Assembly (NCBI RefSeq): GCF_025244765.1
Contig: NZ_CP104209.1
Span: 372,001-436,000 of the forward strand
Direction of reading: 5' to 3'
DNA from: Empedobacter stercoris
GTDB lineage: Bacteria; Bacteroidota; Bacteroidia; Flavobacteriales; Weeksellaceae
DNA: 64,000 bases
Shown here piece after piece: positions 33,016 to 42,710 of this stretch. Below the pieces are notes generated by a model. The model worked only from the letters and a program-made list of their open reading frames with translations, did no database searches and was not told the DNA's origin. Every line of letters starts with the position of its first letter. The first letter of the stretch is position 1. The translations under genes and the position numbers were made by a program.

Positions 33016-35070
33016 ATGGAAACCACAACAGCATCAACAACATTATTAAAAAAAGCATACGAATTATTAGTTACAGCTAAGGCTTTAACCGAATTATACG
33101 AAGAAAATAAAACTACAACAAGTAAATATGTACACGCAACTTCGCGAGGACACGAAGCGATACAAATTGCAACAGGTTTACAATTATTACCACAAGATTA
33201 TTTAAGCGCCTATTACCGTGATGATGCGATGTTATTATCGATAGGAATTACGCCTTATGAATTGATGTTGCAGCTATTAGCAAAACGAGATGATATTTTT
33301 TCGGGAGGAAGAACCTATTATTCTCATCCAAGTTTGCGTCGTGATAATATGCCAAAAATACCGCACCAAAGTAGTGCAACGGGCATGCAAGCTATTCCTA
33401 CAACTGGAATTGCGATGGGAATGCAATACAAAGAATTGGAAGGTCTTTGTCGTGATGAGGTTAAACCAGTCGCAGTATGCTCCTTAGGTGATGCTTCATG
33501 CACAGAGGGTGAGGTAGCAGAAGCTTTTCAAATGGCAGCTTTGAAACAATTACCTATTTTATATTTGGTTCAAGATAATGAATGGGATATTTCAGCATCA
33601 GCAGATGAGATTCGAGCTCAAGATATAGCGCATTATGCGAAAGGTTTTAAAGGGTTAGAAGTGTTTGTAGTTGATGGAACTGATTTTTTAGCATCCTATA
33701 ACACTATTCAAAGAGCAATTGACACTATCCGTTCAGAACGTCGTCCGATTTTGGTTCATGCAAAAGTTCCATTATTAAATCATCATACATCTGGGGTTCG
33801 TATGGAATGGTACCGTGACGATTTAGAGAAGGCAAAAGCTCGAGATCCATATAATAAATTAAGGGATACTTTATTAAATGAAGGTTTTGACGAAAAAGAG
33901 TTAATTGAAGTCGAAAACACGATTAAACAAAAAGTTCAGGCAGAATATCAACAAGCATTAAAAGCAGATGATCCTCGTCCTGAAGATTTATATACACATG
34001 TTTTTGCTCCAACATTAATTACCGAAGAAAAAGGAAATCGCTCTCCTGAAGGGAAGGATAAAACGGTAATGGTAGATTCTGCTCTTTTTGCAATTCGCGA
34101 ATTGATGGCAAAACATCCTGAAGCATTATTATATGGACAAGACGTTGGTTTGCGTTTAGGAGGTGTTTTTCGTGAAGCAGCAACTTTGGCAAAACAATAT
34201 GGAATAAATCGTGTATTTAATACACCAATTCAGGAAGCATTTATTGTTGGATCTACGGTTGGAATGTCTGCGGTAGGCTTGAAACCTATTGTAGAAGTGC
34301 AGTTTGCGGATTATATTTGGCCAGGTCTTAATCAATTATTTACTGAAGTGGCTCGTTCAAATTATTTGTCAAATGGTAAATGGCCAGTTTCTATGATTTT
34401 ACGTGTTCCGATTGGTGCTTACGGTAGTGGAGGACCTTATCATTCGAGTTCAGTGGAAAGTGTATTGACCAATATAAAAGGGATTAAAATAGCTTATCCG
34501 TCTACTGGAGCAGATTTAAAAGGTTTGATGAAAGCTGCTTATTACGATCCAAATCCTGTGGTGATGTTAGAGCACAAAGGTTTATATTGGAGTAAAATAA
34601 AAGGAACGGAAGATGCTGCAACAGTCGAACCAGATGAAAATTATATATTACCTTTTGGAAAAGCACGTGATGTTTTATTGGCAGAATCCTCTCAAAATCA
34701 TAACTCTGTAACTATCATTACCTATGGTATGGGAGTTTATTGGGCTAAAGAAGCTGCAAAGGCATTTCCAAATCAAGTTGAAATTATAGATTTAAGAACA
34801 TTGGTTCCTTTAGATGAGGAAACAATTTTTAATAGTGTGAAAAAACACAATCGTTGTATTGTATTAACTGAAGAAGCTAAGCAAAACTCTTTTGCTCAAA
34901 GCCTTGCGGGTTTAATTAATGAAGAATGTTTTGAGTATTTGGATGCACCAATTCGAGTGTTAGGAGCACAAGACATGCCTGCAATTCCATTAAATTCTAC
35001 CTTAGAAATAGAAATGTTACCAAATTCAGAAAAGTTAAAAATATTGATTAGCAAAGTGTTAAAATACTAA
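33016..35070 (+). CDS. 2-oxo acid dehydrogenase E1, alpha and beta fused
   Basis: This 684-residue protein joins the E1 alpha and beta chains. The alpha part (1-330) has the thiamine diphosphate motif 'GDASCTEGEVAEAFQ' with a downstream Asn in 'VQDNEWDIS'. The beta part (345-684) begins 'TVMVDSALFAIRELMAKHPE', with 'GQDVGLRLGGVFREA' and the transketolase C domain ('EIIDLRTLVPLDEETIF'). Fused E1 of this kind serves branched-chain 2-oxo acids (BkdA type) in Bacteroidota. It decarboxylates the acid and loads lipoyl-E2. No E3 is encoded nearby, so a shared E3 from elsewhere would be used. It ends about 45 bp before the paaK operator. Confidence 0.88.
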   Translation: METTTASTTLLKKAYELLVTAKALTELYEENKTTTSKYVHATSRGHEAIQIATGLQLLPQDYLSAYYRDDAMLLSIGITPYELMLQLLAKRDDIFSGGRTYYSHPSLRRDNMPKIPHQSSATGMQAIPTTGIAMGMQYKELEGLCRDEVKPVAVCSLGDASCTEGEVAEAFQMAALKQLPILYLVQDNEWDISASADEIRAQDIAHYAKGFKGLEVFVVDGTDFLASYNTIQRAIDTIRSERRPILVHAKVPLLNHHTSGVRMEWYRDDLEKAKARDPYNKLRDTLLNEGFDEKELIEVENTIKQKVQAEYQQALKADDPRPEDLYTHVFAPTLITEEKGNRSPEGKDKTVMVDSALFAIRELMAKHPEALLYGQDVGLRLGGVFREAATLAKQYGINRVFNTPIQEAFIVGSTVGMSAVGLKPIVEVQFADYIWPGLNQLFTEVARSNYLSNGKWPVSMILRVPIGAYGSGGPYHSSSVESVLTNIKGIKIAYPSTGADLKGLMKAAYYDPNPVVMLEHKGLYWSKIKGTEDAATVEPDENYILPFGKARDVLLAESSQNHNSVTIITYGMGVYWAKEAAKAFPNQVEIIDLRTLVPLDEETIFNSVKKHNRCIVLTEEAKQNSFAQSLAGLINEECFEYLDAPIRVLGAQDMPAIPLNSTLEIEMLPNSEKLKILISKVLKY

Positions 35071-35112
35071 AAGTCATCAATTGATAAATAATTGTACTTT
35101 TTACACTAAAAA

Positions 35113-35130
35113 AACTAACAAACGTTAGTT
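35113..35130. promoter_or_regulatory. PaaR operator upstream of paaK
   Basis: AACTAACAAACGTTAGTT is a palindrome close to the CNAACGNNCGTTNG motif described for TetR-type PaaR of Thermus, with one mismatch. It overlaps where the -33 region should be and lies about 56 bp before the paaK start. The flanking A and T runs could also make it act as a terminator for the E1 gene. Confidence 0.65.
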
Positions 35131-35147
35131 TTTTTAGTTTTTTTGAT

Positions 35148-35155
35148 TAAATTTG
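35148..35155 (+). promoter_or_regulatory. -7 box of the paa operon
   Basis: TAAATTTG fits TAnnTTTG, 31 bp before the chosen paaK start and 18 bp after the operator. Confidence 0.55.
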
Positions 35156-35185
35156 TTATTATCAAAAATCAAATCTGCAAAAATT

Positions 35186-36523
35186 ATGATATTTAATCCT
35201 GGGATTGAACAGATGCCTATTGAGCAATTACGTGTTCTTCAGAACGAGAGACTTCAATCAATGTTAAAAAAAGTGTATAATAATGTACCTTTTTATAAAC
35301 AAGCTTTTGACGAAGCTGGTATCAAGTTAGAAGATATTAAAGGTGTTGAAGATTTACACAAATTACCTTTTACAAAGAAAAATCATTTAAGAGAAAATTA
35401 TCCATTTGGATTATTTGCAGAACCTAAAGAGAATGTCGTTCGTTTACATTGTTCAAGTGGAACAACTGGAAAACCAACAGTAGTAGGTTACACTAAGAAT
35501 GATATCGAATTATTCTCGGAAGTAGTAGCAAGATCTTTAGCAGCTTCAGGATGTGAGCCATGTATGACATTACAAAATGCCTATGGTTATGGTTTATTTA
35601 CAGGAGGTTTAGGACTGCATTATGGTGCTGAAAAATTAGGAATGACTGTTGTTCCAATTTCTGGTGGTAACACAGAAAAACAAATTATGTTATTGAAAGA
35701 TTTTCAAGCTGATGCAATTTGTGCAACACCATCTTATGCTTTAACAGTTGCTGAAGAAATCAAGAAAAGAGGTGAAACTTTATCAGATTACAATTTAAAG
35801 TTTGCTATTTTAGGATCTGAACCTTGGTCAGAAGCATTACGCCAAGAAGTAGAAGGAAGTTTAGATATCAAAGCTTCTAACATCTATGGATTAAGCGAAA
35901 TTATAGGTCCAGGTGTGTCAAATGAAGATTTCGAAGAACAAGGTACAGGATCGTATATTTGGGAAGATCATTTCTTTCCAGAAATCGTAGATGAAAAAAC
36001 GGGTGAACCAGTTCCTTATGGACAACCAGGTGTTTTAGTTATCACTACACTTACAAAAGAAGCCTTACCATTAGTGCGCTATTGGACAGGAGACATTACA
36101 ACATTAACGTACGAACATTCTAAGAAAAGAACACATGTCAAAATGGGACCTATTATTGGTCGTGCTGATGATATGATGATTATTCGTGGTGTGAATTTCT
36201 TTCATACACAAATCGCGGATTTTATTCCAGATTTCCCTGAATTATCACCAAATTATCAAGTAGTTTTAACGAAACCAAAAAATATGGATGCAGTAGAAGT
36301 TGGATTTGAAATAAATCCTGACTATTTTGCAGAAAAAGGTTTGACTTGTGATGATTTGAATGACGAATCTAATGTTGCGTGTTGCAAATTAGTCGCAAAT
36401 ATTCATAAAAAAATAAGAGACAACATTGGATTAGGAATGAATGTCAAATTATACCAAGTAGATGGACTTCCTAAAAGTGAAGGAGGAAAGTTGAACCGAA
36501 TTATAGATAATAGACATTTATAA
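35186..36523 (+). CDS. paaK: Phenylacetate-CoA ligase
   Basis: This 445-residue protein is of the adenylate-forming family. It has the P-loop 'HCSSGTTGKPTVVGY' near 91-105, the aryl-pocket region 'NAYGYGLFTGGLGLHYG', 'GLSEIIGPGVS' (adenylate binding) near 234-244, and the hinge and C-terminal lysine region 'VDGLPKSEGGKLNRI'. It activates phenylacetate to phenylacetyl-CoA, the entry step of the pathway. The start at 35186 is preferred: the upstream frame begins inside the promoter. It heads a long rightward operon with spacings of only a few bases up to paaG. Confidence 0.94.
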   Translation: MIFNPGIEQMPIEQLRVLQNERLQSMLKKVYNNVPFYKQAFDEAGIKLEDIKGVEDLHKLPFTKKNHLRENYPFGLFAEPKENVVRLHCSSGTTGKPTVVGYTKNDIELFSEVVARSLAASGCEPCMTLQNAYGYGLFTGGLGLHYGAEKLGMTVVPISGGNTEKQIMLLKDFQADAICATPSYALTVAEEIKKRGETLSDYNLKFAILGSEPWSEALRQEVEGSLDIKASNIYGLSEIIGPGVSNEDFEEQGTGSYIWEDHFFPEIVDEKTGEPVPYGQPGVLVITTLTKEALPLVRYWTGDITTLTYEHSKKRTHVKMGPIIGRADDMMIIRGVNFFHTQIADFIPDFPELSPNYQVVLTKPKNMDAVEVGFEINPDYFAEKGLTCDDLNDESNVACCKLVANIHKKIRDNIGLGMNVKLYQVDGLPKSEGGKLNRIIDNRHL

Positions 36524-36529
36524 AACTAT

Positions 36530-37102
36530 ATGCCTAAGCAAAGTAAAAAAGAACTGATTATTAAAGAAGCTGCTTTAATCTTTAAACAAAAAGGTTATTC
36601 AGCAACGTCGATGAGAGAATTGGCTGAAAAAGTTGGAATGGAAGCCGCGAGTTTGTATAATCATATTCGCTCGAAAGATGAAATCTTAGAAGAAATTTGT
36701 TTTAAAGTGGCCAATCAATATGTTTCGCACATTAGCTCGATTGAAGATACTGAAGAATCAAATGTTCAGAAATTAAGAGATTTAATTCAACTTCACGTTC
36801 GAATGATTATTGACGAGCCAAACGAAGTATCTGTAGCAAATAACGATTGGAAAAATTTATCCGATACCAAAAAAGAATTGTATAAAACAATTAGAAAAGG
36901 GTATGAAAAACGGATTGCTAATTTAATCAAAGCAGGTATCGCATCTGGCGAATTCAAAAATCTTAATGTATCGGTTGCTTTATTTACTTTATTATCATCT
37001 CTTCGTTGGATAGAGTTGTGGTACAAACCAGGGCGAGATATAACACCTGATCAATTAGAAAACGATTTGATGACATTATTAATTAACGGATTTCAAAAAT
37101 AA
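36530..37102 (+). CDS. paaR: TetR-family repressor of the paa genes
   Basis: This 190-residue protein has a TetR N-terminal domain: 'KKELIIKEAALIFKQKGYS' and the recognition helix 'MRELAEKVGMEAASLYNHI' at 26-44. A ligand-binding helical domain follows. In other bacteria TetR-type PaaR releases its operator on binding phenylacetyl-CoA. Here the gene lies second in the operon, between paaK and paaE, so autoregulation through the palindrome at 35113 is expected. The assignment as PaaR rests on position and family. Confidence 0.85.
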   Translation: MPKQSKKELIIKEAALIFKQKGYSATSMRELAEKVGMEAASLYNHIRSKDEILEEICFKVANQYVSHISSIEDTEESNVQKLRDLIQLHVRMIIDEPNEVSVANNDWKNLSDTKKELYKTIRKGYEKRIANLIKAGIASGEFKNLNVSVALFTLLSSLRWIELWYKPGRDITPDQLENDLMTLLINGFQK

Positions 37103-37103
37103 T

Positions 37104-38186
37104 ATGGCAGTAAATTTTCATAAACTACGCGTTAAAAATGTTAAAAAGGAAACACCAGATTGTGTATCCGTTACATTTGATGTGCCTGAAGAATTGAATC
37201 AAGAATTCAAATTTAAACATGGACAATATTTAACGTTTAAAAATATTCAAAATAACGAAGAAATTAGACGTTCTTACTCGATCTGTTCTTGCCCAATGGA
37301 CGAAGAATTGAGAGTAGCTGTAAAGAAAATAGAAGACGGGGTTTTCTCAACATTTATCAACGAACAAGTTAAAGTTGGTGATGTTCTTGATGTAATGACT
37401 CCACAAGGAAATTTCTTTACAGAAGTACACGAAGATAACAAAAAATTATATGTAGGAATTGTAGCAGGATCAGGAATAACACCAGTTCTTTCTATCATCA
37501 AAACAGTTCTTAGAGCAGAACCAAATAGCGAATTTGTGCTATTATACGGGAATAGAAATAAAGGTTCAATTATCTTTAAAGAAGAAATTGAAGCACTTAA
37601 AAATAAATACATGCAACGCTTTAGCGTTTACAATATTTTGAGTCGCGAAACAGCTGATGCTGAAATTTTGAGTGGAAGAATTGATAAAGCTAAGATTGAG
37701 TATTTCTTACAACATATCATCAAACCAGAAGATGTAAGCGAAGTGTTCCTTTGTGGTCCTGAAGAAATGATTTTAAGCGGACGCGATGCTTTTGTAGAAG
37801 CAGGTGTAGATGCAAAACATTTGCATTTCGAGTTATTCTACAGTGCAACAGCTGAAGCGAAAAAGGTTGAACGTCAAAAAGCAATCAAAAAGTCGGATGA
37901 CACGATGAGTAAAGTGACCATCAAATTAGATGCAACAGCCTTACAAATTGACTTAGGTTACAACGGCGATACAATCTTAGATGCGGCTTTACAAAATGGT
38001 GCAGATTTACCTTACGCTTGTAAAGGTGGTGTTTGTGCAACTTGTAAGTGTAAAGTAGAGAAAGGTGAAGTAGAAATGGACATCAACTACTCACTTGAGC
38101 CAGATGAATTAGAAAGAGGTTTTGTATTAGCGTGTCAAGCGCATCCTCGTTCTGCCGAAGTCGTGGTAGATTTTGATGCCAAATAA
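37104..38186 (+). CDS. paaE: Phenylacetyl-CoA epoxidase reductase PaaE
   Basis: This 360-residue protein has FAD-binding and NAD-binding domains of the ferredoxin-reductase type ('RRSYSICSCP' for FAD near 57, 'GIVAGSGITPVLSIIKT' near 116-132). A plant-type 2Fe-2S ferredoxin domain is at the C-terminus with the cysteines of 'CKGGVCATCKC' and 'VLACQ'. It passes electrons from NAD(P)H to the di-iron centre of PaaA. It begins one base after paaR. Its place before paaABCD, not after, is the Bacteroidota order. Confidence 0.93.
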   Translation: MAVNFHKLRVKNVKKETPDCVSVTFDVPEELNQEFKFKHGQYLTFKNIQNNEEIRRSYSICSCPMDEELRVAVKKIEDGVFSTFINEQVKVGDVLDVMTPQGNFFTEVHEDNKKLYVGIVAGSGITPVLSIIKTVLRAEPNSEFVLLYGNRNKGSIIFKEEIEALKNKYMQRFSVYNILSRETADAEILSGRIDKAKIEYFLQHIIKPEDVSEVFLCGPEEMILSGRDAFVEAGVDAKHLHFELFYSATAEAKKVERQKAIKKSDDTMSKVTIKLDATALQIDLGYNGDTILDAALQNGADLPYACKGGVCATCKCKVEKGEVEMDINYSLEPDELERGFVLACQAHPRSAEVVVDFDAK

Positions 38187-38208
38187 TCAACTTTAAAAAC
38201 TTTTTAAA

Positions 38209-39174
38209 ATGAGTGCAAAAGAAATTGATTTTCAAGAAATCTTTGATCAAAAGATTGAAAATGAAGTTCGTATCGAACCAAAAGATTGGATGCCAGAAGC
38301 ATACCGCAAAACATTAATTAGACAAATTTCTCAACATGCTCACTCAGAAATTGTTGGAATGTTACCAGAAGCAAATTGGATTACAAGAGCTCCTTCGTTA
38401 AATAGAAAGAAAATTTTATTAGCGAAAGTACAAGACGAAGCGGGCCATGGTCTATACTTATACTGTGCAGCAGAAACATTAGGAACATCTCGTATCCAAA
38501 CTTTAAATGACTTACATTCTGGTAAAGCAAAATATTCTTCAATCTTCAATTACCCAACACTTACTTGGGCTGATATCGGAATGATTGGATGGTTGGTTGA
38601 TGGAGCAGCGATTTTAAATCAAGTTCCATTATGTAGAACTTCTTACGGACCTTATGCACGTGCAATGGTTCGTGTTTGTAAAGAAGAATCTTTTCACCAA
38701 AGACAAGGTTACGAAGCGTTAGTTGTGTTATCACGTGGTTCAGAAGAACAAAAAGCGATGATGCAAGATGCAATGAATCGTTGGTGGTGGCCTACATTAA
38801 TGATGTTTGGTCCAAAAGACGAAGAATCATCTAACTCAGAATTATCAATGAAATGGAGAATTAAACGTTTTTCGAATGATGAATTACGTCAACGTTTTGT
38901 AGATGTTTCTGTTCCTCAAGCCGAATATTTAGGTTTAACAATTCCAGATCCAGATCTTAAATTTAATGAAGAAACAGGTCATTACGAATTCGGAGAAATT
39001 GATTGGGAAGAATTCTGGAATGTCGTTAAAGGAAACGGAAAATGTAACAAACAACGTTTAGATGCACGTCGTAATGCACACAACGAAGGAGCTTGGGTTC
39101 GTGATGCAGCAACAGCTTACCACGAAAAAAGAAAACAAAGAGAATTAGAAAAAGAACAACGCAAAAACGCATAA
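38209..39174 (+). CDS. paaA: Phenylacetyl-CoA epoxidase catalytic subunit PaaA
   Basis: This 321-residue ferritin-like di-iron oxygenase has iron ligands in '[12 protein letters not shown]', '[11 protein letters not shown]' (ExxH near 76-79) and '[13 protein letters not shown]' (ExxH near 158-162). It forms 1,2-epoxyphenylacetyl-CoA together with PaaC (structural partner), PaaB and PaaE. The C-terminal tail is rich in Lys, Arg and Glu ('[14 protein letters not shown]'), which is a little longer than usual. The length suits the family. It starts 22 bp after paaE. Confidence 0.95.
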   Translation: MSAKEIDFQEIFDQKIENEVRIEPKDWMPEAYRKTLIRQISQHAHSEIVGMLPEANWITRAPSLNRKKILLAKVQDEAGHGLYLYCAAETLGTSRIQTLNDLHSGKAKYSSIFNYPTLTWADIGMIGWLVDGAAILNQVPLCRTSYGPYARAMVRVCKEESFHQRQGYEALVVLSRGSEEQKAMMQDAMNRWWWPTLMMFGPKDEESSNSELSMKWRIKRFSNDELRQRFVDVSVPQAEYLGLTIPDPDLKFNEETGHYEFGEIDWEEFWNVVKGNGKCNKQRLDARRNAHNEGAWVRDAATAYHEKRKQRELEKEQRKNA

Positions 39175-39178
39175 AAAG

Positions 39179-39466
39179 ATGGAAAATAGAGATTGGCCTT
39201 TATGGGAAGTATTTATTAGAAGTAAACAAGGATTAGATCACAAACATGTAGGAAGTTTGCACGCAGCAGATGCTACAATGGCATTACAAAATGCGCGCGA
39301 TGTGTATACACGTCGTTTAGAAGGTGTTAGTATTTGGGTTGTAGAATCAGTGAATATCCACGCATCAAACCCAGATGAATCTGAGCAATTCTTTGATCCT
39401 GCGGAAGACAAAGTATATCGTCATCCAACTTTTTATGATGTACCAGAAGAAATTAAAAACATGTAA
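39179..39466 (+). CDS. paaB: Phenylacetyl-CoA epoxidase subunit PaaB
   Basis: This 95-residue protein has the family opening 'WPLWEVFIRSKQGLDHKHVG' and 'HAADATMALQNARDVYTRR'. PaaB bridges the PaaAC heterodimers and is needed for electron transfer from PaaE, though it is not catalytic. It lies 4 bp after paaA and 3 bp before paaC. Confidence 0.95.
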   Translation: MENRDWPLWEVFIRSKQGLDHKHVGSLHAADATMALQNARDVYTRRLEGVSIWVVESVNIHASNPDESEQFFDPAEDKVYRHPTFYDVPEEIKNM

Positions 39467-39469
39467 TTT

Positions 39470-40246
39470 ATGACAAGTACAGTTTATCAAAACAACCAAA
39501 ATTACATCGATTTTATTTTGCATTTAGCAGATACAAATCTGATTTTGGCACAACGTTTATGCGAATGGTGTGGTCATGGACCAGTTTTAGAGCAAGATAT
39601 CGCTATGTCGAATATGGCTTTAGACTTATTGGGACAAACCTCAAACTATTACAATTATGCAGCCGAAATGATCGGTAATGGTGCAACAGAAGATACTTTA
39701 GCAATGTTACGCGAAGAACGCGAATACAAAAATTTATTGTTAGTAGAGCAACCAAACGGACATTTCGGTGATACAGTTGCACGTCAGTTTTTTTACGATT
39801 CATACCATGCATTATTGTTAGAGCAATTCTTAAAAGTAAAAGATCTTAAATTGCAATCAATCGCTGAAAAATCATTAAAAGAAGTGAAATATCACTTAAA
39901 ATGGTCTGCAGAATGGATGATTCGTTTAGGAGACGGAACAGAAGAATCTCACAATAAAATTCAACAAGCAGTTCATGATATTTTACCTTATGTAGGTGAA
40001 GCATTTATTTTAGCTCCTTATCAAAAAGCATTAATCGAAGAAGGTTTGATTGATAATCCAATCGATTTTAAAGCAACTTGGTTAGCCAATGTAAAAGCTG
40101 TTTTGGATGAAGCAACAATAGAAGCTGATGTCGAAAATACGTTTGCACAAAAAGGAGGTAAAGAAGGAGTTCATTCAGAACATTTAGGTTTTATCTTAAC
40201 TGACTTACAATACATGCAAAGAACATATCCTAATTTACAATGGTAA
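39470..40246 (+). CDS. paaC: Phenylacetyl-CoA epoxidase structural subunit PaaC
   Basis: This 258-residue ferritin-like protein is paired with PaaA. Recognisable segments are 'LAQRLCEWCGHGPVLEQDIA' and 'ALDLLGQTSNYYNYAAE', with 'DTVARQFFYDSYHALLLE' further on. It lacks the full set of iron ligands, as expected, and stabilises PaaA. Its last seven bases overlap the start of paaD (ATGGTAA), which indicates translational coupling. Confidence 0.94.
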   Translation: MTSTVYQNNQNYIDFILHLADTNLILAQRLCEWCGHGPVLEQDIAMSNMALDLLGQTSNYYNYAAEMIGNGATEDTLAMLREEREYKNLLLVEQPNGHFGDTVARQFFYDSYHALLLEQFLKVKDLKLQSIAEKSLKEVKYHLKWSAEWMIRLGDGTEESHNKIQQAVHDILPYVGEAFILAPYQKALIEEGLIDNPIDFKATWLANVKAVLDEATIEADVENTFAQKGGKEGVHSEHLGFILTDLQYMQRTYPNLQW

Positions 40247-40728
40247 CAGAAAAAGAAATTTGGCAATGGTTGGAGGAAGTTCCTGATCCTGAAATTCCAG
40301 TGATTAGTGTACTTGATTTAGGAGTAGTACGTAAGGTGGAAATTACAGCAGATGAAAAAGTCAATGTAACCATCACACCAACATACTCTGGTTGTCCTGC
40401 AATGAGTGCGATTTCTATTTCTATTCGACTAAAATTAGTAGAGAAAGGATTAAAAAATATCAATGTCATCAATCAGTTGAGCCCATCGTGGACAACTGAT
40501 TGGATGACTGAAGAAGGAAAACAAAAAATGAAAGCGTACGGAATTGCGCCTCCAACAAAAAATCCTTCGAGCGATGCGCTCTTTTCAGACGAACAAAATA
40601 TCGAATGTCCACAATGTGGCTCGCACGATACGCGTCTTATCAGTCAATTTGGTTCAACGGCCTGCAAAGCTATGTATCAATGCAATAGTTGCCACGAACC
40701 GTTTGACTATTTCAAATGTCATCACTAA
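40240..40728 (+). CDS. paaD: Epoxidase iron-centre assembly factor PaaD
   Basis: This 162-residue protein has an N-terminal MIP18/DUF59 fold ('VPDPEIPVISVLDLGVVR' and 'TPTYSGCPAMSAI' with the reactive Cys). The C-terminal zinc ribbon has 'ECPQCGSHDT' and 'YQCNSCHEPFDYFKC'. PaaD is needed for maturation of the epoxidase, probably acting on its Fe-S or di-iron centre. It overlaps paaC. Confidence 0.93.
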   Translation: MVTEKEIWQWLEEVPDPEIPVISVLDLGVVRKVEITADEKVNVTITPTYSGCPAMSAISISIRLKLVEKGLKNINVINQLSPSWTTDWMTEEGKQKMKAYGIAPPTKNPSSDALFSDEQNIECPQCGSHDTRLISQFGSTACKAMYQCNSCHEPFDYFKCHH

Positions 40729-40734
40729 AAAATT

Positions 40735-41520
40735 ATGGAAAATTCAACATCAATCCTATACACACAAGAGGGAGGAATTGCTACGATCACGTTGAATCGT
40801 CCTTCTGTTTTTAACAGTTTTAATCACGAAATGATTAAAGCCTTACAACATCATTTAGATGTTGCAGCTCAAGATGCCTCAGTTCGTGCAGTTGTATTAA
40901 CTGCTACTGGAAAAGCGTTTTGCGCTGGCCAAGATTTAGGTGAAGTTTTAGATGAAAAAGAAATCGACTTCAACAAAATCGTCAACGAAAATTACAATCC
41001 ATTGGTTCTTAAAATTAGAAACATGGACAAACCAGTTGTTGCTGCTGTAAATGGTGTTGCTGCCGGAGCGGGAGCAAATTTAGCTTTAGCTTGTGACATA
41101 GTGGTAGCTAAAGAATCTGCTAACTTCATACAGGCATTTTCTAAAATTGGTTTGATTCCTGATTGTGGAGGAACTTATTTTTTACCTCGTTTAATTGGTT
41201 TTCAAAGAGCAGCAGCATTAATGTTATTAGCTGATAAAGTTTCGGCTGAACAAGCAAAAGAAATCGGAATGATTTACGATTATTTTGCAGACGATACATT
41301 TGATGCAGAAGTAGCCAAAATTGCTCATAAATTAGCTAATTTACCTACAAAAGGATTGGCTTATACAAAGAAATTATTAAACCAATCATTTCAAAATTCA
41401 ATTGAAGAACAATTAAAACAAGAAGGTCTTTTTCAAGCAAAAGCAGGAAATACAGCTGACTACAAAGAAGGTGTAGATGCATTTTTAGAAAAAAGAAATC
41501 CAGTTTTTAAAGGAGAATAA
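40735..41520 (+). CDS. paaG: 1,2-epoxyphenylacetyl-CoA isomerase PaaG
   Basis: This 261-residue crotonase-fold protein has 'GKAFCAGQDLGEV' and 'NGVAAGAGANLALACDI' forming the oxyanion hole. The acidic residue lies in 'GLIPDCGGTYFLPR'. PaaG turns the epoxide into the oxepin ring and also isomerises later double bonds. The Asp in PDCGG is typical of PaaG as opposed to PaaF. It lies 6 bp after paaD and 3 bp before paaH. Confidence 0.92.
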   Translation: MENSTSILYTQEGGIATITLNRPSVFNSFNHEMIKALQHHLDVAAQDASVRAVVLTATGKAFCAGQDLGEVLDEKEIDFNKIVNENYNPLVLKIRNMDKPVVAAVNGVAAGAGANLALACDIVVAKESANFIQAFSKIGLIPDCGGTYFLPRLIGFQRAAALMLLADKVSAEQAKEIGMIYDYFADDTFDAEVAKIAHKLANLPTKGLAYTKKLLNQSFQNSIEEQLKQEGLFQAKAGNTADYKEGVDAFLEKRNPVFKGE

Positions 41521-41523
41521 GCC

Positions 41524-42681
41524 ATGAAAAAAATAGGAATTATTGGTGGTGGAGCAATGGGGTCTGGTATTGCGCAAGTTTTTGCACAATCAGGTCATCC
41601 CGTTGTTTTATATGACACAAACCAAGACGCATTAGATCGTTCAAAACAAAACTTAGCAAAAACGTTTGAAAAGTTAGTCGCTAAAGAAAAATATACCGCT
41701 GAAAAAGCACAAGAAATTCAAGCTAATATTGAATATGCTGCAAACTTAGATGCATTTTCATCTGCAGACTTAATCATTGAAGCAATTATTGAAAATTTAG
41801 ATATCAAGAAATCGGTTTTCAAACAAGTAGAAGAAATTGTTTCTAAAGACTGTATTTTAGCTTCAAATACTTCATCATTATCCATTGCATCTATTGCATC
41901 GGCATGTTCTAAACCTGAACGTGTGATTGGGATCCATTTTTTCAATCCAGCACCATTAATGGCTTTAGTAGAAATTATTCCAGCTGTGCAAACACGAGAA
42001 GGTTTGGCAGAAGAAATTAAAACGTTAATTCAATCTGTAAATAAATTACCTGTTATCACAAAAGATACGCCTGGATTTATTGTCAATCGAGTAGCTCGTC
42101 CATTTTATAGCGAAGCAATTCGTTTATTAGAAGAAGGTGTTGCTGATGCAGAAACGATTGATTACGCAATGACATCTGTAGGAGGTTTCCGTATGGGGCC
42201 TTTCGAATTAATGGATTTCATCGGTCATGATGTAAATTACCGTGTTACAGAATCGGTTTTCGAATCATTCTTTTACGATCCTCGTTTTAAACCATCTTTT
42301 TCTCAAAAAAGATTATTCGAAGCAGGATTTTATGGTCGTAAGTCAGGACGTGGATTTTACAATTATGCCGAAGGTATCGAAAAGAAAGCACCAGCTCAAG
42401 ATCAAGCTTTATTAGAAAAAATCTTTAAGCGTGTTTTAGTTATGTTGATTAACGAAGCAGCAGATGCTTTATTCTTAAACATTGCAAATCGTGAGGATTT
42501 AGATACAGCGATGACGAAAGGGGTTAATTATCCAAAAGGTTTATTGAAATGGGCAGATGAATATGGTATCAAAAATGTACAAAACGATTTAGATGAATTG
42601 TACAATTATTACCATGAAGATCGTTACCGTTTGAGCCCTATTATCCGTAATATGGTGAAAGAAAACAAAACATTCTACTAA
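41524..42681 (+). CDS. paaH: 3-hydroxyadipyl-CoA dehydrogenase PaaH
   Basis: This 385-residue protein has the NAD-binding 'GIIGGGAMGSGIAQVFA' at the N-terminus, the catalytic His/Glu region 'IGIHFFNPAPLMALVEI' near 137-153 and 'DTPGFIVNRVARPFY'. It oxidises 3-hydroxyadipyl-CoA to 3-oxoadipyl-CoA. A second C-terminal 3HCDH segment (300-385) is present, so it is of the shorter single-enzyme form and not fused with a hydratase. Confidence 0.92.
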   Translation: MKKIGIIGGGAMGSGIAQVFAQSGHPVVLYDTNQDALDRSKQNLAKTFEKLVAKEKYTAEKAQEIQANIEYAANLDAFSSADLIIEAIIENLDIKKSVFKQVEEIVSKDCILASNTSSLSIASIASACSKPERVIGIHFFNPAPLMALVEIIPAVQTREGLAEEIKTLIQSVNKLPVITKDTPGFIVNRVARPFYSEAIRLLEEGVADAETIDYAMTSVGGFRMGPFELMDFIGHDVNYRVTESVFESFFYDPRFKPSFSQKRLFEAGFYGRKSGRGFYNYAEGIEKKAPAQDQALLEKIFKRVLVMLINEAADALFLNIANREDLDTAMTKGVNYPKGLLKWADEYGIKNVQNDLDELYNYYHEDRYRLSPIIRNMVKENKTFY

Positions 42682-42710
42682 AAAATATCACAATACGAAC
42701 ACACAAAAAA

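Noticed and set aside
35107-35137. Reading the paaK upstream palindrome only as the terminator of the E1 gene
   Set aside because: The stem is short and AT-flanked, and its core matches the PaaR motif layout and recurs upstream of the E2 gene, so an operator is the better first call, although both roles are possible.
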